A stretch of DNA of 64,000 nucleotides, taken from the NCBI GenBank assembly GCA_005281725.1, contig SSBO01000012.1, positions 1,161,911 to 1,225,910 of the forward strand, given 5' to 3'. The stretch is from Wuchereria bancrofti. Taxonomy: Eukaryota > Nematoda > Chromadorea > Rhabditida > Onchocercidae. Positions 52,310 through 64,000 of the stretch are shown here, piece by piece (the first letter of the stretch is position 1; the number at the start of each line of letters is the position of its first letter). The notes under the pieces were generated by a model. It had not been told where the DNA came from, did no database searches, and saw only the letters and a program-made list of their open reading frames with translations. Both the position numbers and the translations under genes were made by a program.

Positions 52310-55300
52310 ATGGCTTCATCATTGCTAGATCGAGATTTCTCACCACCAAGCTCATTTAAAGATGGAGGAACAGGTGATCGATGGCGTATAAAAGGTGAAA
52401 ATTCGGGTAATGAACGTTGGAGATTAACTAATGATAATGAAAGTAGCGGTACTGGTAGTGGTAGTGTTGGTAGTGGCGGTATTGGTGGTAGTAGTGGTGG
52501 TGGTGGTGGTGGAAGTGGTAATATTGGTAGTGAACGTTGGTCACGACGTGAAATTGGTGCAGATCGAACAATGAGTATTCAACGTCATGGTAACAGTCGT
52601 GAACGTAGTCCACGAAGACTTCGTGATAGAGGTTAGTTTATGAATTTTGATATAGAATTTTGAATTAAATTTAATTATGTAATATTAGTTTGCAAATTTG
52701 TTCATTTAATTTTATTATTTGCATGCTATTGCTTCTTTCTTTTTCTTTTTCTCCTCAGATTTGATTACGAATATGCTGTTTCATTAATGGAAAATCTTTG
52801 ATTTCAAATATTAAAAAACATTTGGAAAATTTTCTTCTCTCGAGATTTTCACAATGTTGCTATATCGTTAAGTAACGATCATCATAACTGCATGCCATAT
52901 GAATTGTATGCATGTCACGACTAGTTGCTTCATATTCGGATCGTCATCTTATCCTTTATATGATCATAGCGGTATAGATAGATATGGTTTCCATTGTTTC
53001 ACATTTGTCACATCTCGTTTTTCCATCGGCAATATCTTTTAAAGAAAGAGCAAATTTTGAGATTTATTTGGTTATTTAGGAAATCATCAACTTTGCTTGA
53101 TTTTCTTTTTTGTTTTTTCTTTTTTTTCTGGGATAGATCTTTGCGATCAATTGTTGTGAATACGATGATGTAGCTTCTTGATTCTGAAATCCTTTTTTTT
53201 GTTCACAAGTCATATTGATTGCTTCGTCAAATTTCTGGATAGGTTGCTTTTTCATCCATTGAAATCTTAGACTACATTTTTCATTTCATACTACTGTTTC
53301 ACTCATATATCTGTGAGACAGTTATGTTGGACATCTTCTGGCATAAATTTAGATGGTCGTCGAGGCGGCGCCGGTGGCGTACGTAATGACCGAATGGTTT
53401 ACATTGCAAATATTCCGTACGACGTACGTTGGATGGAACTAAAAGATTTGGTTCGAGAAAAAGCTGGTGAGGTATGATCTGTTTTCTGGCTTGACTTTGA
53501 CTTTTCTAGATTTTCACATTATTTGCGGCTTTATCCAGAGAGATATTATTCTGATTATGATTACGATTGCATAAATGTGGCTGCTGACATGGATGATTTA
53601 AAAAAAAAAAAGTATAGCAAAGTTGCATTCAAAGACCGCTGCTGTCGATGTTTCCTAATTTTTGTACCTGGTATAGTCATATGCAATTTTTCGGAACGTT
53701 GTAAGAGTGAAATTTTGAGAAGCCCTCTTGGGTTTTTGATTAGTTCCGAATTTACCTGAATATCCGTTTTCCTGATTTCGTTGAATGACATCATCTGGTT
53801 AGATTTGTGCTTTTTCTTGTACTAATTTTTCGTGAAATATGGAGTGGACCAACTGAATATCTCCTGTTAAATACCTGGATAGTTTTAATCATTCAGTGTA
53901 GCACGTTTCACTCGTTGATGATATTACCGTGCTAAGCATGATAGCAAATGCAATCCATCGAGATATTCGTGAATCAGCGATCATGGCAAATTTAATTTAC
54001 ATATATAGATAGATTGTTGATGATTCTTGCGAACGGGTCAACACAATCCAACATGTCTTTTCGTCTTGTTTAAATCTTTTTAAAAGGAAAAAAAAAAGTG
54101 TCGCTTATTATTATAATAGTATTATTCATTGAATTATTAAATATTCTCAGATGGCTAAATTATATTTGATAAAATAGATACAGGTAAGATAAATGAAGAC
54201 AATACAAGTGAAAAAAAAAAACTAGCATTTGTGAAGTAGTAACAAATGCTACTTTGCTCATTTAGGTTAATTTTGTCGAGCTCCTAGAAGACCGTAAAGG
54301 GAAGTCGAAAGGTGCAGCAGTTGTTGAGTTTCGAGAAAAAGAATCAGTTCAGCGTTGTGTTGATGCATTACATCGTTATCCGATGAATGATCGTTTGCTT
54401 ACAGCAAAGGAAATTCGAGTAAATAATTTATGATTCATATGCAGTTCTTAGTTCATCTGATTACTTCTCATCCTTCTCCTAAAATTTTAGTTTTGTTAGT
54501 CGGTAATGCTCATCACTTCATCTGTAAGTTAAAGTGTTGGCTGTTAATTTAGTTGCATAAGGATAGTATGTGTATATTTTCTTTTTTTAATCTTTTTTTG
54601 ATCTTCTTCCCATTTCTAATCTTTCCTGCAAATGTATTATGATATAGGATATGTGAATATCATAGTTGATAATTCATTGGACTATTTCATCTTTTTCATT
54701 TGATTAGTAATCGATCAGTTGATCAAACTTTAAGCTACTATTATTGATCCATTTTTTCCGTTGGTGCACTATTGAGTTCTATTCTTGGGTAGTGCCAAAA
54801 AATTGGATAATAATCAATAATTGTCTTGCATTTATTTACCCTATATTGTTCCGCAGATTGTTGACTCCAAGTTACTCTTCTCTCAAATTTTTTGAAATGA
54901 ACATATGTTCAGGATCCTGTTGCGTTTTTCCGAAAAGTTAAGGAAGACACAGGTGTTGATTTTTTGAACGGTCTTCATGGTGGAACTGCTACAGCAAGTT
55001 TGGATACTCGTAATCGTCAAGAGGAGCAATTTGAAACGTATGGTCTTAGTCCAGCATTTCTGCGACAACTTCATATTACAGGACCATTGACCAATCGTGT
55101 TTTTGTTTCGAATGTTAGTTTCATATATTTGAAACGCTTCCTCTCATACATAATTCGGCGGCATATACTTTGGATCTCATCTTTCATCGTATGGTTCAAA
55201 TTTTCGATGTCATTTGTAACTTTATTTTATATTTTTAATATTTTCAAAGAAATATTCAAATTTAGCTCCCGTACAACGTACAAAGTGGACGAGTGACAGA

Positions 55301-56246
55301 TTATTTCTCACTGGCTGGTAAAGTTACTTGGGTTGATCTTCAATTAGATAAAGAAGGTCGCAGTAAGGGTATGGCTGTTGTACAGTTTACTCATCCAATT
55401 GAAGCAGTGCAAGCTATTTCAATGTTAAACAATCAGCGTGTTTTTGATCGTCAAATTAATGTCAAAATGGATAAATTTGATCCAATTGATGATCGAAAAG
55501 AAGGAGAATTACCTGTTGGTTTACGTGGAGTTGGTATGGGTTTAGGTGCAAATGGTGCACCATTAGGTGATGTTTCTTCAATAATTTCGTCGCTTACCTC
55601 CTCAACAACATCTCATAATTCCTATGATAGTACATCAGCGCCATATACCAGTCAATCTGCCTATCAAGGTGGTCCTGTATCAAGCCTTCAGCCAAGTAGC
55701 ATTTCTTCGGTTATGCCATTTTCATCCACTTATACATCATCATCATCATCAGCATCTTTGTCAGCTCCCACTTCTGGTTATTCTACATTTGGTGGTGTCG
55801 GTGGTTTTAGTGGTTCGCGTTCAATTATCATTAAAAATGTGAGTTCTGTCTTTTGTTAGATTTCAGCAAAGAAATTGATAAGCTTTGCTGTACTATTACC
55901 GATAACTTCTGCATTTCAATTAATTTTTGCACAAAACATTATATTGGTATGATTCTTCTAATTTATTCAATTATAATTGAAGTATATTAGAAAAAAAAAA
56001 AAACGATTTTTATCATTAATTTAGTAACATATCACAAACTACTGCTTTTAGCTTCCTTTGGATTATACATGGCAAATTGTGCGTGATCGTGTTCAACAAT
56101 TTGGTCCAGTAGATTTGACAGAAATGATTGCACCAGGTTGTGCTAAAGTTACATTTACTGTAGCCTCAGATGCGGAACGTGCTCGTAAATCTCTTCAAAA
56201 TACCACGGTTGAGGGACGTGTTATTGGAGTGGAATTTTTGGCGTGA
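52310..56246 (+). CDS. hnRNP M/MYEF2-like RNA-binding protein with three RRMs
   Basis: Predicted exons: 52310-52631, 53353-53471, 54266-54418, 54913-55113, 55266-55838, 56052-56246, giving 520 residues. The start ATG follows an ATTCAG acceptor by six bases. Residues 1-118 are low-complexity, with a Gly/Ser run coded by GGT/AGT repeats and an RERSPRRLRDRG basic patch. RRM1 spans about 119-195 (VYIANIP as RNP2, KGAAVVEF as RNP1). RRM2 spans about 255-335 (VFVSNLP, KGMAVVQF). A Gly/Ser/Thr/Tyr-rich linker follows. RRM3 occupies the last 70 residues (IIIKNLP, CAKVTF). Order, spacing and C-terminal RRM3 match hnRNP M/MYEF2, nuclear regulators of alternative splicing and transcription. Other multi-RRM proteins are less likely. 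An AATAAA lies 161 bases after the stop. Confidence 0.9.
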
Positions 56247-56406
56247 AGAAAGTGAAATGATTAATTTTATTGAGTCAGTAGTCTCATCTACGATATTGTA
56301 CTTCGTCTGACCCATTTTTTTCATTTTTCCTTTCGTACAAGTTTAATTATTTGAATTCTGAATTTTGCGCATAGTCGTTTTACTAGTGTGAAGAAATATT
56401 TTTGGA

Positions 56407-56412
56407 AATAAA
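56407..56412 (+). terminator. AATAAA polyadenylation signal of the hnRNP M-like gene
   Basis: Canonical hexamer 161 bases after the stop codon, followed by T-rich sequence. Confidence 0.55.
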
Positions 56413-58404
56413 GGATGAAAATTTTTCATTAAATAGATAAAATATTATTGTATAAGTGATTTTTATTTTAAGATTTAATGATACTAAATGTCTGTTTTAT
56501 GTTTTCGCTTTTGTTATGTCTTACTATTTAATGAATTTTATCTGTGAACGAATATTTTAAGTTTTGTCTCCTCATACTCATATTTATTGACGATCAGTTG
56601 ATAATTTTTTAAGCAGTTTGTCAAGTTTATGGTGTGATCGTTGAATTTCCTTCCTAACATGATGTTGCCCACAGTTTTATGCTTCATTTTCTACACTTGA
56701 ATCATATTTTGAAATAAATTTCTAATAAAGATATTTTTATCTCTTCTTGAGGAAACCTTGAAATTTTATATTTAAAATGTGTTAATTTTTGACCATCTGC
56801 CATCGATATCATTCATAATTATCCAATTTCTTCAATTATATTTTGAAATAAATTTCTTATTTCTGATAAATTAATTAGTAAATTTTGTAAAATTTCTCAT
56901 CAATTTTAAAGTTCGTTTTTACATCCAAAAATCAAAAAAAGTTGCTAAAGAATGAATGAAGAAAACATTGAGATGACAAGCTAATTGAATAATGTTTTCT
57001 CAGTGAGTTATTTGTACATCAATATTTGTTTTTGTATTTACATACATCATTGATACGATGAAATGTGATAGTTTAATGGTCAAAATTGTAATGGTAGCCA
57101 ATATTAATACATAAGTGTTTGGAATATTACAAATATAATTTTTTCTTTTTTCCTTTTCCTTTTTCCTTTTTTTTTTTTTTTTGAAGTATTTATGATGATT
57201 GTTGTGCAAATGATAGCACCTAACCTATCTATTTGCATCATTATTCATACTATCTCAGTGGTATCATTTTACTCTTTTTTTCTTTTTTTAAGTGGTAGTT
57301 AAAAAATTAATCTTTCGTTTGATTAAAGAGTGATGATAAAATGATATTATGGGAAAATATTTTAAGTTATTAGATAATCGTATTATAAAGATGAAATTTT
57401 TGTTTACCATCAAATAATTACCGATAATTGTGATATATCATATTTTTTTTGTCTTGCGCAATTAGTAACTATAGAGAGTAGTTGAAATTAGCAATAATAA
57501 AATCAGTAATGAAATAAAATGTTTCCGTCATTTTTTTAGGATTAAAAAAAAAATCGCATTCAGATGATAGGAATTGAATTTTACTATTTTTTTCAACATG
57601 ATTTGAAAAATAGTTTAATTGAGTGAAATTGGTTTTAACATTTATTATAATTCTAATTAATTTTTTGTAATATGGTGTGGTGGAAGTTTCAACAATCATT
57701 AATAAACAACAAACAAATAAAAATTAAACAAAAATGGCCTAAATATTATCGTAGTGTTAGCCAAACTCTAGTTAAATAGTCAATGAACTTATAATTTTTA
57801 AATGAATTCGTGGTTTTTTTTTTCTGGAAAAAATTTAATTGCATCAACCGATTACGCTTTCATTGTAAAATGTTGCAAATGATTAACTTATTATTTAATA
57901 ATGATGAAATGAAGCATAAAATTTCACTATACTGTTTTTTCACATTCAATTATTAAAATATGCATATAAATCTAAGATAAAGATCGAAAAGAAAATATTT
58001 AAAATTAAAATAAACTACATGAAAAAGAAAAAAAAAACGAAAGTGATTTTTCATTTATTTGTTTTGTTCGTATTTTTTTTCCTTCATTTTCTTTCCTTTT
58101 ATTAAAAATTTTGGATTTTTTAAATAATTCTTTGTTGAAAAATTTTATTATATATATATATATGGAAATAATGAATGAATTCATTTATTTTTCTAACTTG
58201 TCATTTAAATTAAAATTATTCTAAAATTTTCAAATTAAAATTAAAAATTATACTATTCCTTATTTACAAATGTCTTATATATTATAAAATAAGAATTCTT
58301 GTCCTTTTTTTTTCTTTGCTTTAAAGTATTTTCCTTTTTTAGCAGGACAAAAGGTGTTGTGTATATGTTTTTGTTGTTAAAATGAAATGTATGATTGAAA
58401 TATT

Positions 58405-58452
58405 CACATACATACATACATACACATACACAGAGACACATACATACATACC
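58405..58452. repeat. CATA tetranucleotide repeat
   Basis: Interrupted CATA units with an embedded CACAGAGACA segment. Confidence 0.75.
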
Positions 58453-59721
58453 ATTAAATTACCAAAATGAATTTATCTATATAGAACATCATTGTTAAGG
58501 TTTGTAAGTATGCAATGCTTCAATATAATTAAATCAGAGTGTGGACATTTTTGATTGCTTGTTGACAAATATGATAAAAGGGAAGAAAAGAAAATGATGA
58601 TGAATGGATGATGTGGATGTGTGAATAGATGGATAGATAGATAGATGATGATGGATAAATTGTATTTTTAAATAATTGATGAAGTTAAACAAATGCTAGA
58701 TAGTATGAACAAAAAAAAAATGCAAAAAAAAACTTTAAAATAGGCAAAAGTAAACGAATTACAAATCGCAGTCAATTATAAACATCTACTTCTTTCTAAA
58801 TTTTTAAATTGAAATGAAAGTTCTTCTTAAAAAGCAAAAGCAAAGAACATTTCGATTTACTCACTTAATTTGCGAATTTTTTTTTCTTTTTTTTTGTAAT
58901 TTTTTCTTTTTGTTAAATATTTTTTAGTTATATATTTTTATATTGTAAAGAGCTAACTATAATAGATTGATAATGATTTATATATACTTCTAGCAATAGC
59001 AATTACTCTTAATTATGACGAATGTTAAAGTTGCAATTCTTATAATTTTATAAATTGTAGTATGAGAAATGAAATTGTTATTGGTAATTAATAGTATATT
59101 AATAATTAGAAGAATGAAATTGACTGGTTGAATTAATTTGCTAGATAATTATGTGTAATTTATAATTATATATATATATAGATTTATAAATTATTATGCT
59201 ATTTTAGATTTTAATATTTTCAAATATTTTAATATCGTTAATGAATAATTTCAAATGTTTTTCTTTTTTTTTCTTCTTCCCTTCTCCATTTTGCTATTTA
59301 ATATTTAATACTGATTGTGATTAGTTAATTTAATTTAAATCATTTTTATATTTTATTAGTTAATTTTTAATTATTTAATTAAAAATTTTTTTTATGTTTT
59401 ATTACATTCTTATGTTTAGTTATCGTTAGAGACTGTAACTTGTTTTTACATCAATTCTTTACCATCTAGAAATTATTGTTGTTATTATTAATATTAGTAT
59501 TAATAGTAAGCAATTTTGTTTTTTCAAAAAATACTGATATTATTTCTGAAAAATTTCTAATATTTTATAGTTGAAAATTATTGAATTGAAATTTGTTTCA
59601 TATGTTTAATTTGTATTGTTAAATAAATATTGTTTTATTTGTTCGTTTCTTTGTTTGTTTGTTAAGCGTCATATGACATTTGTTTCTGGGTCATTGTTGT
59701 ATTGTTTGATGATGGATAGAG

Positions 59722-59815
59722 TATTGTTATTATTACCATTGTTATTATCATTATTATTATTATTATTATTGTTATTATTATTACTATTACCATTGTTATT
59801 ATTATTGTTATAATA
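59722..59815. repeat. TTA/ATT trinucleotide repeat
   Basis: Interrupted TTA microsatellite with TTG and TTACC variants. Frames across it give poly-Leu on one strand and poly-Asn on the other; neither is a gene. Confidence 0.85.
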
Positions 59816-60146
59816 TTGTGGTGACAAACATGCGACAAACATTGTTGTCACTTTGTTGCTATTATCATGTCATTCTTAATGACAAGTGCTGTTCCAATAG
59901 ATATTGCAAAATGATTTTCACATATAATAACAATTGAAAAATGAGAATAGAAGAATAAACAAACAAAAACAAAAAAAGATTTTATTAAAAGATTAGAAAA
60001 GTTTTTGTTTAATCTTAGATTGATGATTTAAAAAAAAAAAAGAACAAAAGAAATTGTTAAAATGAGCAATCTTAATATATTTATAGCTAATTCATTATTG
60101 TATTTGTTATTATTATTTATTTATTCATATTTAATTTTCAAATTAA

Positions 60147-61735
60147 TTTCGTTACAATGTTTATTTGTATTACATTGAAATATATTGAATAAATTAAATA
60201 AATTGCTAACAAAATAATTGTAGTTTATGGGCAGTGAAGGAGGAAAAAATGATTAATTTCAATTACAAAATATCTATTTTATTTTTGAAATTATGTGAAT
60301 TCATTGATAAATAAGCAATAAGAAAGTTAATAAAAGAAAGGGACGAAAATTTCTGATATCAAAAACAAAAAAGAAGAAATGGTTAATATTAGAAAATTAA
60401 ATCATTTTTGATAGGATATTCTGGGTAAAATGGTTGATTGAGAAAGATAATTGTTATTTTGTTATATAAATATAATTAATTCTGAATTGAAACGATAATT
60501 GGTTGTTAGTTGAAAATCTTTTTGATAATATTTAAATTTTTACATCAAATTTAAATTAATCAATTGAGCAGATTGTTTCAGCGTGGTTTTACTTTTAGTT
60601 TATTGTAACTGAGGAAAAAAAAAGAAAAAAGGAAGAATTGAAAGTTCTAAAATGGTATGGAATAAATGGTAAAAAGTTGTAATTTTGTAATTTTAACCTG
60701 GATAGAAGCTTATAAATGAATTTACATTTCCTGTAAATTTAAAAAAAAATTACAACATATTTTGAAAAAAAATCATGTTAGAAATAGATTACCTTATAAA
60801 TTATATAAACATACTTATAATTTTGTACTTATTTTCACTTTTTTCTTTATTTAGCTGGAATTTATATTTTAAAAAAAGATTTTTTTTTAAATTTTTTTGC
60901 AAAGAATTATAATTTTTAGAAATTTTTAGAATTAAATTATTTTTTTTTTGTTGATGAAAATTGTGATTAATATTAATCTATAAGAAAAAATTTATTATTA
61001 TTATTAAAATCTAAAAAATTTTCAATATGTAAAATTTTTAAATAGCCAGTAATTAATCATTTATACACTTTTTTTTTTTCAAATATTGATAAAATTTAAT
61101 CAACATATCAAAAGCTGTTATTATTATTCATTTTAAAAACATGCAAAAAAAAAAATTTTACAATGTTTTCATTTTATTTATTCATCTTTTTTTCTTGTTT
61201 ATTTATATGCTTTTTTTAAAAAAAAAAAGGAAAAATATTTAATAATAAAATTGTGAATAAAATTTACAAGAAGAAATTCAATAAATTTTTAACTTATTTT
61301 AAGCCAAACACATGATGTTTAAATTGAATCAAACCAATTACCATCATTGTCCGGAATAAACAGAAGCATAAGAGTGTTTAGATGGACAAATTAGCATAAC
61401 GATTCATAAAGCAATCATTTATTTGTGAGGAAGAAAAGGAAGAGGAAAAGCATTATCTTATATAAACAGGGATGAATGAATTCAATTTGGATGTTCGATG
61501 TTTATTCAATTCTATTTAGTAAAAATTGATGTTCCAAGTTCATAATAGAGAGGCGGGCATGGGTAAAAGAGAAAAGGAAATGGGTAGAATAGGATGGGAA
61601 AAAAAAAAGAATGGCAAAAGGGTAAGGTTAAGATTGAATTGATCATTTTCAAATTGTTTCAAATGTTTATATTTTGTAGGAAAATATTTTCAGAAAATAA
61701 TAAAAAAATGTGGTAAAAAAAAATTTTTTTTTTTT
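60147..61735. repeat. Perfect direct duplication, copy 1 (1,589 bases)
   Basis: Matches 61737-63325 at a constant offset of 1,590 bases. Identity held at every block compared, including long A and T homopolymers that normally mutate fast. No gene was seen in it. It ends directly at the single N at 61736, which points to an assembly overlap, not a biological duplication. Confidence 0.9.
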
Positions 61736-61736
61736 N
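61736..61736. other. Assembly gap of one N
   Basis: Single ambiguous base lying exactly between the two identical 1,589-base copies. It is the likely contig join. Confidence 0.95.
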
Positions 61737-63325
61737 TTTCGTTACAATGTTTATTTGTATTACATTGAAATATATTGAATAAATTAAATAAATTGCTAAC
61801 AAAATAATTGTAGTTTATGGGCAGTGAAGGAGGAAAAAATGATTAATTTCAATTACAAAATATCTATTTTATTTTTGAAATTATGTGAATTCATTGATAA
61901 ATAAGCAATAAGAAAGTTAATAAAAGAAAGGGACGAAAATTTCTGATATCAAAAACAAAAAAGAAGAAATGGTTAATATTAGAAAATTAAATCATTTTTG
62001 ATAGGATATTCTGGGTAAAATGGTTGATTGAGAAAGATAATTGTTATTTTGTTATATAAATATAATTAATTCTGAATTGAAACGATAATTGGTTGTTAGT
62101 TGAAAATCTTTTTGATAATATTTAAATTTTTACATCAAATTTAAATTAATCAATTGAGCAGATTGTTTCAGCGTGGTTTTACTTTTAGTTTATTGTAACT
62201 GAGGAAAAAAAAAGAAAAAAGGAAGAATTGAAAGTTCTAAAATGGTATGGAATAAATGGTAAAAAGTTGTAATTTTGTAATTTTAACCTGGATAGAAGCT
62301 TATAAATGAATTTACATTTCCTGTAAATTTAAAAAAAAATTACAACATATTTTGAAAAAAAATCATGTTAGAAATAGATTACCTTATAAATTATATAAAC
62401 ATACTTATAATTTTGTACTTATTTTCACTTTTTTCTTTATTTAGCTGGAATTTATATTTTAAAAAAAGATTTTTTTTTAAATTTTTTTGCAAAGAATTAT
62501 AATTTTTAGAAATTTTTAGAATTAAATTATTTTTTTTTTGTTGATGAAAATTGTGATTAATATTAATCTATAAGAAAAAATTTATTATTATTATTAAAAT
62601 CTAAAAAATTTTCAATATGTAAAATTTTTAAATAGCCAGTAATTAATCATTTATACACTTTTTTTTTTTCAAATATTGATAAAATTTAATCAACATATCA
62701 AAAGCTGTTATTATTATTCATTTTAAAAACATGCAAAAAAAAAAATTTTACAATGTTTTCATTTTATTTATTCATCTTTTTTTCTTGTTTATTTATATGC
62801 TTTTTTTAAAAAAAAAAAGGAAAAATATTTAATAATAAAATTGTGAATAAAATTTACAAGAAGAAATTCAATAAATTTTTAACTTATTTTAAGCCAAACA
62901 CATGATGTTTAAATTGAATCAAACCAATTACCATCATTGTCCGGAATAAACAGAAGCATAAGAGTGTTTAGATGGACAAATTAGCATAACGATTCATAAA
63001 GCAATCATTTATTTGTGAGGAAGAAAAGGAAGAGGAAAAGCATTATCTTATATAAACAGGGATGAATGAATTCAATTTGGATGTTCGATGTTTATTCAAT
63101 TCTATTTAGTAAAAATTGATGTTCCAAGTTCATAATAGAGAGGCGGGCATGGGTAAAAGAGAAAAGGAAATGGGTAGAATAGGATGGGAAAAAAAAAAGA
63201 ATGGCAAAAGGGTAAGGTTAAGATTGAATTGATCATTTTCAAATTGTTTCAAATGTTTATATTTTGTAGGAAAATATTTTCAGAAAATAATAAAAAAATG
63301 TGGTAAAAAAAAATTTTTTTTTTTT
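61737..63325. repeat. Perfect direct duplication, copy 2 (1,589 bases)
   Basis: Second copy of 60147-61735. Copy 1 begins after base A at 60146 where copy 2 has the N, and copy 2 continues with GATTTTAAT at 63326 where copy 1 meets the N. This is what two overlapping contig ends placed side by side would look like. Confidence 0.9.
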
Positions 63326-64000
63326 GATTTTAATACTGTAATGAAATTACAAAAGAAATATTTATTATTGTTTGATAACTTTTTCTTTTTCTCTTTTTTT
63401 TTTCAGTAAAAATTAAAGTGAATGAAAATTTTTTATTATTTTTCAAATTATTAATCTTTCTATTTAGTTTTATTATTATTACTATTAGTTTTATTAGTGT
63501 TATTATTATTATATTGTTGCAATTATTAAATTAATTGTTATTTGGAATGTTTTTTTTGGTGGGAATTTTAGCAAAAATAGTTCAATTAATGTTGTAAATG
63601 AAAAAAATGGCTGGATTTTAGATTTTTTTAGTATTAAACTGAGATCTTATTGACCTTTAGCCTCTCAACTCAATTATTATCACTATTATTATTGTTATTA
63701 CTATTATTATTTATCATTATTACTATTATTTATTATTATTACTATTATTATTATTGTTATTATTATTATTACTGTTATCGTTATCTTTATTATTATTACT
63801 TTATTATTATTACTATTACTGTCATTCGAAAATTTGTCAGGACTAAAAAATCAAAAACTGAAAATAAAAACAACGAAGAAAGAGTAGTGAACGGATGAAA
63901 AAACTTTTTGGTTTGAGAAATTTAATTAATTGAATGATGGAAATTTGATTTTCGTAAATTAATTAATGAAATTTGTTGAAGAAACAATTTTTTTTACAAT
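63326..64000. other. Terminal AT-rich region
   Basis: Continues the gene-poor sequence. It holds an interrupted ATT/TTA microsatellite at about 63672-63825; the open frame across it is simple-sequence peptide. No gene seen up to the window edge. Confidence 0.55.
63672..63825. repeat. ATT/TTA trinucleotide repeat
   Basis: Long interrupted trinucleotide array of the same type as that at 59722-59815. Confidence 0.85.

Larger units (their letters stand above)
56247..60146. other. Gene-poor AT-rich region
   Basis: Starts with the 3' UTR of the hnRNP M-like gene (AATAAA at 56407-56412). Beyond that no coding exon is recognisable on either strand. It contains homopolymer runs, a TA run near 58149, a CATA repeat at 58405-58452, GATA/GATG-rich text near 58600-58660, and an ATT/TTA repeat at 59722-59815. 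It might be a large intron or UTR of a gene outside the window; nothing here decides that. Confidence 0.5.

Noticed and set aside
59616..59851. Open frames with poly-Leu (+) or poly-Asn (-)
   Set aside because: They simply translate the TTA/ATT microsatellite.
63650..63898. Leu/Tyr-rich open frame
   Set aside because: Microsatellite read-through with no domain or splice context.

Overview
This window looks like nuclear DNA of a spirurid (probably filarial) nematode. It is strongly AT-rich. Introns are many and short with acceptors of the form TTTCAG, and most genes have a TTTCAG-like acceptor just before the first ATG, as expected for spliced-leader trans-splicing. All ten proteins are conserved animal families. 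I cannot name the species. No bacterial, viral or transposon gene was recognised. Gene models were built by hand; every model gives a total coding length divisible by three, and most exon joins restore a family-conserved reading frame.

Layout. 1-5683: non-coding, simple repeats and one minisatellite. 5684-13990 (+): CD2AP/CIN85-like SH3 adaptor. 16403-18550 (+): TXNL1 (thioredoxin plus PITH). 19431-25639 (+): COG1, Golgi tether subunit. 26158-29505 (-): PIG-U, GPI transamidase subunit. 31638-35074 (-): UBR7 (UBR box plus PHD). 36898-39697 (+): DHHC palmitoyltransferase of the ZDHHC3/7 group. 41592-46275 (+): GPAA1, a second GPI transamidase subunit. 46846-48112 (-): CALML4-like degenerate EF-hand protein. 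48615-51272 (-): C9orf78/TLS1 spliceosome-associated protein. 52310-56246 (+): hnRNP M/MYEF2-like protein with three RRMs. 56247-64000: no gene seen; AT-rich simple sequence and a 1,589-base perfect direct repeat joined by a single N, almost certainly an unmerged assembly overlap.

How the genes relate. Four of the ten genes serve the secretory pathway: COG1 (Golgi tethering), PIG-U and GPAA1 (two subunits of the ER enzyme that attaches GPI anchors) and a Golgi-type palmitoyltransferase. Two serve the nucleus and pre-mRNA splicing (C9orf78 and hnRNP M-like) and are divergently transcribed from a shared intergenic region of about 1 kb. TXNL1-COG1, UBR7-PIG-U and C9orf78-CALML4 are same-strand neighbours and are candidate operon or conserved-synteny pairs. 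I found no clearly undescribed system. The most useful oddities are the false duplication, the proximity of the two GPI transamidase genes, the CALML4 gene whose first coding exon is only an ATG, and the intact capping-protein-binding motif in a two-SH3 CIN85-like protein.
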